From Fluviicola sp. (GTDB lineage: Bacteria > Bacteroidota > Bacteroidia > Flavobacteriales_D > Crocinitomicaceae), in NCBI RefSeq assembly GCF_039596395.1, contig NZ_JBCNJT010000003.1, positions 186,001 to 250,000 of the forward strand: DNA of 64,000 nt, written 5' to 3'. Below the pieces are notes generated by a model. It had not been told where the DNA came from and did no database searches. It saw only the letters and a program-made list of their open reading frames with translations. Shown here piece by piece: positions 50,685 through 61,100 of the stretch; position 1 is the first letter of the stretch, and the number at the start of each line of letters is the position of its first letter. The translations under genes and the position numbers were made by a program.

Positions 50685-50689
50685 ACCTT

Positions 50690-51079
50690 CTATTTTTCAA
50701 TTTGTGCTATCCAGTTTAAGATTCCGGCATGCAGGTTTGGTTCGATCGATTTCAAAGCGTTTAACGAATCGATAGTTACGATCTTCCGTCCGTCCGGATA
50801 ATTGGTTCCTTTCAAAATAGCATTGTCGATCTTTGAACCGGTGGGGAAGACCAATAGGAATTTTCCACGGTGTAAATTTACCACCAGCAAATCCCGTTTG
50901 TATTCTTTGGCGTCGAAAGCTTTCATTTCACCCGAATAAAAGAATGCTAATGAATTCCATTTGATCTGTTCGCGGATTTCAGGATCGATGTTCGGAACAA
51001 AACTCCGGACATAAGCCACAAATTCCTGTTCGGCAGGTTCCAATGCTGAAATGTATTCACTAACCCTGGGATCTGTCAT
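50690..51079 (-). CDS. DUF1801 domain protein
   Basis: 129 residues. It shows 'YISALEPAEQEFVAYVRSFV', 'IREQIKWNSLAFFYSGEMKA' and 'FLLVFPTGSKI', the signatures of DUF1801 (YdhG/YjhA-type). It is cytoplasmic with unknown function. It lies between the GNAT gene (6 bp away) and the lipoprotein gene (5 bp away), so it belongs to a three-gene unit. Confidence 0.85.
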   Translation of the reverse strand: MTDPRVSEYISALEPAEQEFVAYVRSFVPNIDPEIREQIKWNSLAFFYSGEMKAFDAKEYKRDLLVVNLHRGKFLLVFPTGSKIDNAILKGTNYPDGRKIVTIDSLNALKSIEPNLHAGILNWIAQIEK

Positions 51080-51084
51080 ACTTT

Positions 51085-51588
51085 TTACGATTTGTGTTTG
51101 ATGTAAATAACTTCTTCTGTTCCTTCTGTCATTCGATTCTCCAGGTAAGTTAAGCCAATTTTTTCAAGTACGCACACAGAAGCACCATTTTCCGGCATAG
51201 CTCGTCCCACAATTGTTTCCATGCCCAACTGACCGAATCCCAGTTCCAGGCAAGCTCCGGCAGCTTCCGTGGCATAACCTTTTCCCCAGAATTTTTTCAT
51301 GAGCCGGTAACCGATATCGAATTCATCCAGTTCGGGAGTGTATTTCAATCCGCACCAGCCCAGATATTCGCCGGTTTCTTTCAGGATCATTGCCCAACGG
51401 CCAAACCCATATTTTCGGTAAGATTCGTAGTTTTCCAGGAATGTGCGGGCTTCTTCAATGCTTTCAAAAGGATCGTCGCCGGTATATCGAAGCACTTCCG
51501 GATCTGAATTCAGCAAATAAGCATTTTCAGCATCGTCCGGGGTCATTTCCCGAAGGTAGAGGCGGGGCGTTTCGAGGATTTTAGTCAT
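51085..51588 (-). CDS. GNAT acetyltransferase (RimJ/RimL-like)
   Basis: 167 residues. It shows 'TPRLYLREMTPDDAENAYLL' and 'FDIGYRLMKKFWGKGYATEA' (motif A: acetyl-CoA pyrophosphate loop with GKGYATEA), then 'VGRAMPENGASVCVLEKIGL' as motif B. The target is unknown. It is the first gene of the GNAT-DUF1801-lipoprotein unit on the minus strand. Confidence 0.9.
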   Translation of the reverse strand: MTKILETPRLYLREMTPDDAENAYLLNSDPEVLRYTGDDPFESIEEARTFLENYESYRKYGFGRWAMILKETGEYLGWCGLKYTPELDEFDIGYRLMKKFWGKGYATEAAGACLELGFGQLGMETIVGRAMPENGASVCVLEKIGLTYLENRMTEGTEEVIYIKHKS

Positions 51589-51640
51589 TTTTTACCCATT
51601 TAATTCGAGGATCTACTAATTATCAGGATGAACCCCATTT

Positions 51641-51678
51641 AATAATTCCTAATTCGGCATTCGTAATTAGGAATTATT
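51641..51678. terminator. 14-bp perfect stem overlapping stop codon of SpoIIE-type gene
   Basis: AATAATTCCTAATT (51641-51654) and its complement at 51665-51678, with a 10-nt loop. The right arm contains the stop codon of the 51674 gene. T-run support is weak, so it may be an alternative mRNA 3'-end structure. Confidence 0.5.
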
Positions 51679-53644
51679 CAATCTCAATCCCCATAATACA
51701 CACATCATCTATCTGTTCTAAGTCGCCTTTCCAATTGAAGAAAGTTGTTCTCAAACTATCGATTTGGCGGGCGATTTGTTCATGGGAGATCTGAACCAGG
51801 AGATTTTTCAGGTTTTTCGCCTTGAATTTCTTCGATTCCGGTCCGCCGAACTGATCTGCATAGCCGTCGGTAATGAGGTAGATACGATCGCCTTTTTCCA
51901 GTTCTACAACGTGCGTTGTAAATGGTTTCATGTCGAAATGCTTCCCGATGGGTTGCTTATTGGGTTTGATCTCCACGATCTCGCTGCTTTCTTTTTTCCA
52001 GATCCAAAGCGGATTGTTAGCCCCTGCCCAGGTAATTTGGTGAGTGCTCTTATTCCAGGTGCACAGGGAAATATCCATTCCGTCTGAAATCTCGATATCT
52101 TCCTCTTCCTTGGATAATTCATCTACAATGAATTCACGCGTTTTGTCCAGGATCAATCCCGGGTCTCTTAAACCGAATTCTTTGACCGAACGGTTCAGGG
52201 CGTTGTGACAAACCACACTCATCATGGCTCCTGGAACTCCATGTCCGGTGCAGTCGGCCACGGCAAAAATGATCGAATCTTTGGTTTCTTCCAGCCAGTA
52301 AAAATCGCCGGCTACAATGTCTTTCGGTTCGTAAAGAACGAAATGTTCCGGTAAGACGCGTTCGCGCAATTGACTGGAAGGAAGAATGGCTGTTTGAATG
52401 CGTTTGGCATAGTTAATGGAATCCAGGATCTCATGGTTTTTCTCTTCTACCTGGCGATTTTTCTCCTCGATGATCACTTTTTGCTTTTTGACTTCGTTCC
52501 AGCGCCGGTAAAGGATGAATGAGAAACCAAGGATCAGTATTCCGACAATGGCGATTGCCCAGTTAATGATCAGCGCCTGTTCCTGCTTCTTTTTGTTTTC
52601 CAAAGCTGTTGCCAATTGGTTCAGGCGTTGTGTTTCACGCTCTTTGTCGAACTTGTAGTTCATTTCTTCCTGGGTCTGCTTGCGGATATTGTCTTCGTTG
52701 GCCAGTTCTTTTTCAATCTGGTTAAACCGGTGCAGGTATTTAAAAGCGGTTTTGAAATCGCCTCTTTTTTCAGCCGATTCGGAGAGTGACTGGCAAACTG
52801 ATTTCAAAATTTCCTTAGCGCCCAGTTTTTCAGCCAGGGCCATGGATTCGTTCAGGTACTTTTCTCCTTCTGCCAGTTTTCCCTGCTTGACGGCCACCAC
52901 TCCCAGGTTTAATTTCGAAGTAGCAACTCCCAGGCTCAGGTTGAGTTTTTCGCGAATAGCCAATGATTTAAGCTGGTAATATTCCGATCGTTTGTAATCT
53001 CCCTGTTTCTGGTAACAAACCCCCAGGTTATTGAAATCATCGGAAAGTCCCAGACTGTCGTTCATTTCGATGTCGATCGCCATAGATTCCCGGTAATAAT
53101 GAATGGCTTTTTCATATTTCTCCTGGTTCATAAAAACGATTGCCAGGTTGTTGACCGAAGCCGCAATTCCTTTTTGAAACTTCAATTCACGCCGGATACG
53201 AAGGGATTTCTCGTGGTATTGAAGCGCTTTTTCATATTGTTCCTGGTTGTTGTAGATCAATCCGATATTGCTCAGAATGTAGGCTTCGTTGTTCCGGTCC
53301 TTTATCTTTTCGGCAACGCGCAATGCCTTGAAAAAATGGGTCAGAGCCTGTGAGTAATCGCCCTTGTAGTCGAATGCAATACCGATATTGTTATCAAGCA
53401 AACTTGCAATGGAATCTTCGTGGTGCCTGCGGGCAAGTTTCAGAGATTCTTTTCCGTAACTGATTGCTTTGTCGTAATCGCCGTAATACCACCCATAAGC
53501 AACAGCCTCGTTGAATAAAAGTAGTTTTTTTCGGATGTTTTTTTCGGATTTTCCCAGCCGGTAAATGGAATCAATACCACTCGTTTGTCCCCGGGAAGGA
53601 ACAAAAACCAACATCAAAGCAATAGTGAGCAAGGAATTTTTCAC
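51674..53644 (-). CDS. TPR sensor with SpoIIE/PP2C-type phosphatase
   Basis: 656 residues from GTG at 53644, giving a signal peptide (VKNSLLTIALMLVFVPSRGQ). A longer frame overlaps the divergent gene's promoter region. Five to seven TPR repeats are at 60-330 ('YILSNIGLIYNNQEQYEKAL', 'FNNLGVCYQKQGDYKRSEYY'). A TM helix (INWAIAIVGILILGFSFILY) and a coiled coil come next. The SpoIIE phosphatase domain shows 'AGDFYWLEETKDSIIFAVAD' and 'CTGHGVPGAMMSVVCHNAL', with metal Asp residues in 'DGMDISL', 'LITDGYADQF' and 'DDVCIMGIEI'. It probably dephosphorylates an anti-anti-sigma-type partner. Confidence 0.88.
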   Translation of the reverse strand: MKNSLLTIALMLVFVPSRGQTSGIDSIYRLGKSEKNIRKKLLLFNEAVAYGWYYGDYDKAISYGKESLKLARRHHEDSIASLLDNNIGIAFDYKGDYSQALTHFFKALRVAEKIKDRNNEAYILSNIGLIYNNQEQYEKALQYHEKSLRIRRELKFQKGIAASVNNLAIVFMNQEKYEKAIHYYRESMAIDIEMNDSLGLSDDFNNLGVCYQKQGDYKRSEYYQLKSLAIREKLNLSLGVATSKLNLGVVAVKQGKLAEGEKYLNESMALAEKLGAKEILKSVCQSLSESAEKRGDFKTAFKYLHRFNQIEKELANEDNIRKQTQEEMNYKFDKERETQRLNQLATALENKKKQEQALIINWAIAIVGILILGFSFILYRRWNEVKKQKVIIEEKNRQVEEKNHEILDSINYAKRIQTAILPSSQLRERVLPEHFVLYEPKDIVAGDFYWLEETKDSIIFAVADCTGHGVPGAMMSVVCHNALNRSVKEFGLRDPGLILDKTREFIVDELSKEEEDIEISDGMDISLCTWNKSTHQITWAGANNPLWIWKKESSEIVEIKPNKQPIGKHFDMKPFTTHVVELEKGDRIYLITDGYADQFGGPESKKFKAKNLKNLLVQISHEQIARQIDSLRTTFFNWKGDLEQIDDVCIMGIEIE

Positions 53645-53731
53645 GTCACAATAATACGTATTATAGTCATAAGCTTTGTTAAAGGAAATAAACATTTCGC
53701 ATGTTTTGACTATTGATCCATGATCTCTTGT

Positions 53732-53739
53732 TACTTTTG
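53732..53739 (+). promoter_or_regulatory. -7 box TACTTTTG for thioesterase
   Basis: Perfect TAnnTTTG, 42 bp upstream of the ATG at 53781. A TTTTG at 53704-53708 lies at about 23 bp and could serve as the -33 element. Confidence 0.45.
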
Positions 53740-53780
53740 TGGCGTTGCTGAAGCATAAGCATTGCAGCACTTTGAGCATA

Positions 53781-54233
53781 ATGGAAATGGAATTGATCAC
53801 CACATATATTTGTAAAGACTTTGATATAGGCATTCACAACAACATGTTTGGTGGGAAATTGATGTCCCTGATTGACGACGCTGCTGGTTCTTTTGCTTCG
53901 CAGATTTGTGATTCGCCCAACATGGTTACGATCAAAGTGGATGAGCTGGTCTTCAAAAAAGCGGTGAAATCCGGGGCCATTCTGAAAGTCTATGGGAAAG
54001 TCGTGCGATTCGGGAATTCTTCCATTGAATTGTACATGGAAATCCGCAAACACAACGTTTATACCGGGAACCAGGATTTGGTGACGCATACCAATATGAC
54101 TTTTGTGCGAATCGATGAAGAAGGGAAATCCCTGCCGATTGCGGAATACGTCAAAAAACGCCACGCGCTGCGTATTGAAAAGTACGGGAAGGCGTTGCTG
54201 CTTCCGACTGAAGACGGTTTTTCCGCGGAATAA
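53781..54233 (+). CDS. Hotdog-fold acyl-CoA thioesterase
   Basis: 150 residues from the ATG at 53781. The hotdog core shows 'DIGIHNNMFGGKLMSLIDDA' (helix with the catalytic Asp), 'GSFASQICDSPNMVTIKVDE', 'FKKAVKSGAILKVYGKVVRF' and 'LVTHTNMTFVRIDEEG'. It belongs to the YciA/acyl-CoA hydrolase group. It is divergent from the SpoIIE gene. The acyl chain preference is unknown. Confidence 0.9.
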   Translation: MEMELITTYICKDFDIGIHNNMFGGKLMSLIDDAAGSFASQICDSPNMVTIKVDELVFKKAVKSGAILKVYGKVVRFGNSSIELYMEIRKHNVYTGNQDLVTHTNMTFVRIDEEGKSLPIAEYVKKRHALRIEKYGKALLLPTEDGFSAE

Positions 54234-54238
54234 ATAAA

Positions 54239-54286
54239 AGTTCAAAAGTTCAAATTGAATCCTTTAAACTCTTTGAACCTCCTTTA
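54239..54286. repeat. TTCAA-rich intergenic repeat
   Basis: AAGTTCAAAAGTTCAAATTG followed by TTTGAACC, comparable to the repeats near 20060, 39189 and 41223. It lies between the thioesterase gene and the LytTR regulator gene, with a TTGAAC/GTTCAA inverted pair that might fold. Confidence 0.45.
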
Positions 54287-55036
54287 CGATTGCGATTTCA
54301 GATAGGCATCGACCTGCTGAAGCACTTCTCTTTTTTTTCTTCTCGGAAGAAATACTTCGAAATCATTGGTCTTTAAACCGATATAACCTGATCCGCCCTG
54401 GTCGCAGCTTGCAATATCGTCGAGGTTGATAATGACCGATTGGCTTGCCCGGATAAGGTAAGGAACTTCTTTGTGTTCATTTTCCAGGGTGCTGAGTGAT
54501 TTGGATACCAGGTAAGAATCTCCGTTCTTACAAAAAATGGAGGTGTATCCTCCCGATTGTCCGACCATGTAGGCCACACCGGAACAATTGATGTAATGTG
54601 TTTTTTTGTTCTTAATGACTGCAATTTTGCAACGGTCGTCCAATTGGCTTTTAACCGAATCGATGAGTTTCTTTTCCGAAATCCGCTTCCTGGCTTTTTC
54701 AATTGCCGCACAAAAGCGGTCTTTGTCGATCGGTTTTAGAATGTAATCAATCACGGAATGCTCAAATGCCTGCAGAGCAAATTGTTCGAACCCGGTTACC
54801 AGAATGACTTCAAACCTGCGTTTTTTGAGCCGGTTCAATAAATCGAAACCGGTACTGTCGGGCATTAAAATATCCAAAAACAACAAGTCGGTATTTTCCT
54901 GTAGCTGCCTGCTGTTAAGAAAGGTGTCCAAATTGTCAGACTCGCCAATGATCGTAATTTCCGGGTAATATTTTTGGACCAGGATGTGAAGGACTTCCCG
55001 GTTTGCCTGTTCGTCATCGATTAAATATGCCTTCAT
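54284..55036 (-). CDS. LytTR-type response regulator
   Basis: 250 residues. The receiver domain has 'YLIDDEQANREVLHILVQKY', phospho-acceptor Asp in 'LLFLDILMPDSTGFDL', 'ILVTGFEQFALQAFEH' and 'DYILKPIDKDRF'. The C-terminal LytTR DNA-binding domain has 'ISEKKLIDSVKSQL' leading to 'SGVAYMVGQSGGYTSIFCKN', 'SKSLSTLENEHK' and 'FLPRRKKREVLQQVDAYL'. It is the output partner of the adjacent propeller histidine kinase, whose stop it overlaps by 4 bp. Confidence 0.9.
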   Translation of the reverse strand: MKAYLIDDEQANREVLHILVQKYYPEITIIGESDNLDTFLNSRQLQENTDLLFLDILMPDSTGFDLLNRLKKRRFEVILVTGFEQFALQAFEHSVIDYILKPIDKDRFCAAIEKARKRISEKKLIDSVKSQLDDRCKIAVIKNKKTHYINCSGVAYMVGQSGGYTSIFCKNGDSYLVSKSLSTLENEHKEVPYLIRASQSVIINLDDIASCDQGGSGYIGLKTNDFEVFLPRRKKREVLQQVDAYLKSQS

Positions 55037-57909
55037 AGTTGTTGGGATTGGTAGACTTCGGGACTGAATAGGAATGTGATGGTTGTGCCGGAAGAAGAAC
55101 TGCTGACTTCCATGAAAGCTACTGCTTTTTGGAATTGCAGATTGAGTGCATCAATCCGTTCCCGGATCAGTTTATTGCCTTTTGATAAATGTTCCTCGCT
55201 TTGGTTGGCTGTATTGAACCCGGGTCCATTGTCGCTGATCCGAACAATCAGTTGCCCGGCTGGATTGAAAGAAAATGAAATGTTCAGTTCCGGGTCATTT
55301 TCCTGGAATTTCAAGCCATGCCAGATAGCGTTCTCTAAAATTGGCTGCAGGAGCAGCGATGGAAAACGGAATTCACTCAATTGACTTTCCGAAAGGTTCA
55401 TTTCTTTGCGGACGTTAAAGCGGTGTCTGAAGCGTAGCAATTCCAGTTCCAGGTAAGCGTCTACCAGTTCCAGTTCTTGTTTGACGGTGATGAACTGCGT
55501 TTCACTGTAATAGAGGATTTTCCGCATCAGGAAACTGAATTTTGCCAGGTATTGAGCGGCCAGATCATTATCTTCTTTTAAGATCAATGCCTGGATGGCA
55601 GCAAACCCATTACTCAGGAAATGCGGGTTTACCTGTGCTTTTACAGCAAGGAGTTTATATTCATTCAGTTTGCTTTCCAGTTCCGAGCGTTCGGATTTTC
55701 GTTTGCGGCGTCTTAAATGGATGATCAGCACAATGGAAATAATGATAGAAACAAGTAAAAAGCCTGTAATAATATAGAAAGCGGTGCTTTCCCAAAAAGT
55801 CTTTTCAATCGTAAAATGGTACTTTTTAGGATTATCGAAATGTATTTCTCCATTGATTACCGGATAGACAAGCAGGATGTATTGGCCGCTTTTCAATGCA
55901 TCAAAATTGATCTGAGTTCCTTTTACGCTCTGCCGGATGCTTGTACTTCCGTTTAACCGGTAGAACAGGTCGAGTTTATCAGCTTCGTAATGAAGAATGT
56001 CAAAATCCAGGGAAATGGATCTGTTCGGAGCAATTTTGGCCGGTAAAGTCTTTACCCTGGTTTCTCCCAATTCGACAGTATTTAGAATAACCGGTATTTG
56101 CTCCTTCTTGTAATCGGCCAAGTGAGTAATGATCAGGTCATTGTTGTAAGAGATCAACAGGCTGTTTTCAAGTGCAAAAACACTTTGGGTCTCTCCGTTG
56201 AAAATTTTGATCCATTCGCCGGATCTCCAGTGATCCAGGCAGCGCATAAAAATACCGTCATTTCCCTGGACAATGAGGTGATTTTTGTAAACCAAACCAC
56301 TCATGACAGAAACACTCGGTGAAGGAATGTGCCTTACCAATTTAGTTCCATCAAAAATATAAATGCCGTGATACCTTGAAAAGACAACTACTTCACCGGA
56401 TGCAGTTCTTTTTAATGCTCTGACTGCATATTCCTGATTAAAGAATGGGGAACGCTTAAGTCTGTCTGTTTTTACATTAAAATGAATTAATCCGTTATCC
56501 GTGCCGATAAGAACGATGGAATCATTTAAGCGATAGTAGCATCTGATGTCTTTTAGGAAGATCTTTTTTGATACATAATGGTACTGATCATAAGTTTGAG
56601 ATTTCCATTTCTGCCAGGTCGTTTTCCGGAGACTGATGCGCTGGGTAAAGTAAAAATTATTGTTATTAATAATTAATCCGAAGTAATAACATCTGGGATT
56701 TGTTACATGCCGGATCAATCGAAAATTCCGGTCATAACAATACATGCCGCTCGTTGAAGTGACCAGCAGGTAGTTCTCATACGCATTGATTTCCCAAATG
56801 GCATTTGCCACACCTACCTTTTCCGCATAACCCAGTGAATCAATCTTTGCCAGTTTGCAAAAATGTTGATCCTTATACTGATAAATACTTCCGTTTGAAG
56901 TGCCGATAAGATTATATGGAGGAATTTGGACTGCGGAGGAAGCTGTAATGTCTTTGTAAATCCGATTATTGCTATTGGAACAAATAAAGACCCCGTGTTT
57001 GTTGAATGAGACAGCGAGACCTCCGGATCTCAGCGGAGAAACCCCGGCCACCAATTGTCCTTTAAAATAGTGACGGATCAGGTTTCCGTTCAAGTCCAGT
57101 TCCAGCAAGCCGTCATAAGAGCAAAGCCAGATCCGGTTATAGAATTGCTCCATGAAAAGAACACGTTTGAAGTTTAGGGGAGTTACATAACCATCCTTTT
57201 TACGATATAAAACCGTGTTAATGAGTATATAAGTAGTTTTTCCAAGGGTTAACGCGTCTTCTCTGGATTGCACTGTGATGGTTTTCTGAGAATCTAAACG
57301 CTGATGAGTCTCGGGATACTCAATTTCGACAATTTGATCATTGAAATAAGTAGTAATGTCCTGAATATATTTTAAAAACGGAAATTCCCTCCTGGAGTCA
57401 AATACATACTTAAAATAGGAATTCTGAGGTCTGTTATAGTTGTAGAAGGTGTGTATTTTTTTTGATCGGAATGAATATTTCAAATAGCGCTGGGCAGACA
57501 GGATATACAAGCCGCTCTTAGCCCAATGTAATTTGATGAAACCATAATCTGCAAAATCGTAGGGTAGTTTTTTCGGCCCGATATGGATGGCTTTATTTCC
57601 TTTCAGTTTCAGGATTTGTTGTTTGGAGTTCAGCAGGTAAATGGTTCCGTCCGGGGCTTTTTCAAAATCATAAATCACCCGCTCTTCGATCGGAAGGTTC
57701 ATACAAATGGGCGTACATTTTTCACCGTCGTATTTTACCGGGCCATATTGTGTACTGATGAGCAAATACCCTTTTTTATCGCAAATGATGTCGTAACATT
57801 CTTTGGAGAGCAGGCCTTGTTCGTGATCCAGGTATTTTCCATACAATTCCTGTCCGTTCGCACCGAAAGCAAAGAGAAAAAACAAACAGGCAAAACGGAA
57901 GGTTTTCAC
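55033..57909 (-). CDS. Propeller-containing sensor histidine kinase (LytS/YehU type)
   Basis: 958 residues. The signal peptide ends near GANGQ. The first 600 residues consist of repeated strands like those in hybrid two-component regulator propellers ('CDKKGYLLISTQYGPVKYDG'). A Y_Y_Y-like Ig-type domain leads to a TM helix at about 708-732 (IITGFLLVSIIISIVLII). A His kinase domain of the LytS class follows, with phospho-acceptor His in 'KAQVNPHFLSNGFAAIQALI', then HATPase motifs 'ENAIWHGLKF' and 'ISDNGPGFNT'. It senses an envelope or extracellular cue and drives the LytTR regulator. Confidence 0.9.
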   Translation of the reverse strand: MKTFRFACLFFLFAFGANGQELYGKYLDHEQGLLSKECYDIICDKKGYLLISTQYGPVKYDGEKCTPICMNLPIEERVIYDFEKAPDGTIYLLNSKQQILKLKGNKAIHIGPKKLPYDFADYGFIKLHWAKSGLYILSAQRYLKYSFRSKKIHTFYNYNRPQNSYFKYVFDSRREFPFLKYIQDITTYFNDQIVEIEYPETHQRLDSQKTITVQSREDALTLGKTTYILINTVLYRKKDGYVTPLNFKRVLFMEQFYNRIWLCSYDGLLELDLNGNLIRHYFKGQLVAGVSPLRSGGLAVSFNKHGVFICSNSNNRIYKDITASSAVQIPPYNLIGTSNGSIYQYKDQHFCKLAKIDSLGYAEKVGVANAIWEINAYENYLLVTSTSGMYCYDRNFRLIRHVTNPRCYYFGLIINNNNFYFTQRISLRKTTWQKWKSQTYDQYHYVSKKIFLKDIRCYYRLNDSIVLIGTDNGLIHFNVKTDRLKRSPFFNQEYAVRALKRTASGEVVVFSRYHGIYIFDGTKLVRHIPSPSVSVMSGLVYKNHLIVQGNDGIFMRCLDHWRSGEWIKIFNGETQSVFALENSLLISYNNDLIITHLADYKKEQIPVILNTVELGETRVKTLPAKIAPNRSISLDFDILHYEADKLDLFYRLNGSTSIRQSVKGTQINFDALKSGQYILLVYPVINGEIHFDNPKKYHFTIEKTFWESTAFYIITGFLLVSIIISIVLIIHLRRRKRKSERSELESKLNEYKLLAVKAQVNPHFLSNGFAAIQALILKEDNDLAAQYLAKFSFLMRKILYYSETQFITVKQELELVDAYLELELLRFRHRFNVRKEMNLSESQLSEFRFPSLLLQPILENAIWHGLKFQENDPELNISFSFNPAGQLIVRISDNGPGFNTANQSEEHLSKGNKLIRERIDALNLQFQKAVAFMEVSSSSSGTTITFLFSPEVYQSQQL

Positions 57910-58141
57910 GATACAAGATTACTAAAAAAGAGACAGTAATTGGTTCACTATCTCCGGAACATTGATTTGGAGGAGGGAATTGAAAGTGAATGAATATCTG
58001 GTTGCAAAAAGAATGTTTTAGCGTATTTTTTCAGGACCAAATAATGGAAGAAATGACCATTTCAGGAAATAATTGCCCGCTTTGTGTTTGTGGTGGATTG
58101 AATTTCGCTTTGGGAACGAAAAAGTATCTGCAAATTGAGTT

Positions 58142-58149
58142 ATCTTTGA
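58142..58149 (+). promoter_or_regulatory. -7 box TATCTTTG for icmF
   Basis: Perfect TAnnTTTG, 31 bp upstream of the ATG at 58181. Confidence 0.5.
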
Positions 58150-58180
58150 GACCTTAAAATCAAAGAAAACAACTTCAATT

Positions 58181-61100
58181 ATGGAGCAACAAGCACCCTA
58201 CAAATCCAAAAACAATATCCGGATTGTTACAGCAGCATCCTTGTTTGACGGGCATGACGCGGCAATCAATATCATGCGCCGGATCATTCAGTCAACCGGT
58301 TGTGAGGTTATTCACTTAGGCCATGACCGCTCGGTGGAAGAAGTGGTGGATACCGCTATCCAGGAAGATGCGCAGGCCATTGCGATGACATCTTACCAGG
58401 GAGGACATACGGAGTATTTCAAGTACATGTATGATTTGCTAAAGGAAAAAGGTGCTCCGCATATTAAGATCTTCGGTGGAGGAGGAGGAACGATCCTGCT
58501 TTCTGAAATTGAAGAATTACAAAATTACGGGATCACGCGTTTGTATCACCCGGATGATGGCCGTGCACTTGGATTGCAGGGAATGATCAACGATTTGGTG
58601 GAGCGTTCGGATTACCCGGTTGGAGATGTGCTGAACGGTGAAGTGAATCATTTGGCGGAAAAACATGTTCCGTCAATTGCACGTTTGATCTCCGCAGCTG
58701 AAAATTATCCTGAAATGGCGGCGCCGATCATGAGCCAGGTTCACGAAATGGCGGCTAAGAACGATGTTCCTGTTTTGGGAATTACAGGTACTGGTGGTGC
58801 CGGAAAATCTTCGTTGGTGGACGAATTGGTGCGCCGTTTCCTGATGGATTTCACGGACAAGCAAATTGCAGTAGTTTCTGTGGATCCGTCAAAAAGAAAG
58901 ACGGGAGGTGCATTGTTGGGTGACCGTATCCGTATGAATGCGATCAAAAACAATCGTGTTTACATGCGTTCATTAGCGACTCGTCAGTCAAATCTGGCCT
59001 TGTCCAAGCACGTTGCGGAAGCCATCCAGATTTTGAAAGCAGCCAATTACGACCTGATCATCCTGGAAACTTCCGGGATCGGGCAGTCAGATACGGAAAT
59101 TTTAGATCACTCCGATGTTTCTTTATATGTAATGACTCCGGAATACGGAGCTGCAACCCAGTTGGAGAAAATCGACATGCTGGACTTTGCGGATGTGATT
59201 GCATTGAACAAATTCGATAAAAGAGGAGCTTTGGATGCTTTGCGTGATGTTCGCAAGCAATTCCAGCGAAACCATAATTTGTGGGATAAGAATGTAGACG
59301 AAATGCCTGTTTTCGGGACTATCGCTTCTCAGTTCAACGATCCGGGAATGAATACTTTGTATAAAGTGATCATGGATAAGGTGAAAGATAAAACAAATGC
59401 TCCTTTGGATTCCAAATTCGAGATCACGAAGGAAATGTCTGAAAAAATCTTCGTTATTCCGCCTGACAGAACCCGTTACTTGTCTGAAATTTCCGAGAAC
59501 AACCGGAACTTTGACAAATGGGTGAACAAGCAGGTAGATGTAGCGGATAAATTATACGGTTTGCAGCGTTCGATCGAAACACTTCAGGCAAGCTCCATGG
59601 ACGATAAAGACCGCTTGGTGAAAGGTGTTCAGGAAGCATTTGAAACGGTAAAACGCGATCTGGATCCGCACAACTGGCAAATCCTGGAAGCATGGGAAGC
59701 AAAAAAAGCATCCTATGCAGCACCGGAATTCATTTTCAAAGTACGTGATAAGGAATTGCGCATGGCTACCCATACCGAATCACTTTCTCATACACAGATT
59801 CCGAAAGTGGCCCTTCCGAAATTCAAATCGTGGGGAGATATTTTGCGCTGGTCTTTGCAGGAAAATGTTCCGGGAGAATTTCCTTACACTTCCGGTTTAT
59901 TCCCGTTCAAACGCGAAGGAGAAGACCCTACGCGTATGTTTGCCGGTGAAGGTGGCCCGGAAAGAACCAACCGCCGTTTCCATTACGTGAGTTTGGGAAT
60001 GCCGGCAAAACGTTTGTCAACAGCTTTCGATTCGGTAACATTATATGGTAACGACCCGGATTTGAGACCGGATATTTACGGGAAAGTAGGAAACTCCGGA
60101 GTTTCAATCTGTTGTTTGGACGATGCAAAAAAATTGTATTCCGGTTTCGACCTGTCGCATCCGGCGACTTCAGTTTCCATGACTATCAACGGTCCGGCAC
60201 CGATGCTCCTTGGTTTCTTCATGAATGCTGCCATTGATCAGAACTGCGAAAAGTACATCAAGGCAAACGGGTTGGAGAAAGAAACAGAAGCGAAGATCGC
60301 AGCTATCTATAAAGCAAAAGGGGTAGACCGCCCGAAATACCAGGGAGAACTTCCGGAAGGAAATGACGGACTGGGACTGATGCTTTTGGGTGTTACCGGA
60401 GACCAGGTGCTTCCGGCAGATGTTTATGCTGAAATTAAGACAGAAACACTGAAGCAGGTTCGCGGAACCGTTCAGGCAGATATTTTGAAAGAAGATCAGG
60501 CGCAGAACACCTGTATTTTCTCTACCGAATTTGCATTGCGCCTGATGGGTGACGTGCAGCAATACTTTATTGAAAAGCAGGTGCGCAATTTCTATTCCGT
60601 ATCTATTTCGGGATACCACATTGCGGAAGCCGGTGCAAATCCGATCACGCAGCTGGCATTTACGTTGGCAAACGGGTTCACGTATGTCGAGTATTACCTG
60701 AGCCGTGGAATGGATATCAATGCATTCGGGCCGAACCTGTCATTCTTCTTCTCCAACGGAATCGATCCGGAATACGCGGTAATCGGCCGTGTGGCAAGAA
60801 GAATCTGGGCAAAAGCGCTTGCCAAAAAATACGGGGCAAATGCACGTGCCCAAATGTTGAAATACCACATTCAGACTTCCGGACGCTCTTTGCATGCGCA
60901 GGAAATCGATTTCAACGATATCCGTACGACGTTACAGGCTCTGTATGCGATCTATGATAACTGTAATTCATTGCATACCAATGCGTATGATGAAGCGATT
61001 ACTACGCCTACGGAAGAATCCGTACGCAGAGCGATGGCTATTCAGCTGATCATCAACCGCGAATTGGGATTGGCGAAAAATGAAAACCCGCTGCAAGGCT

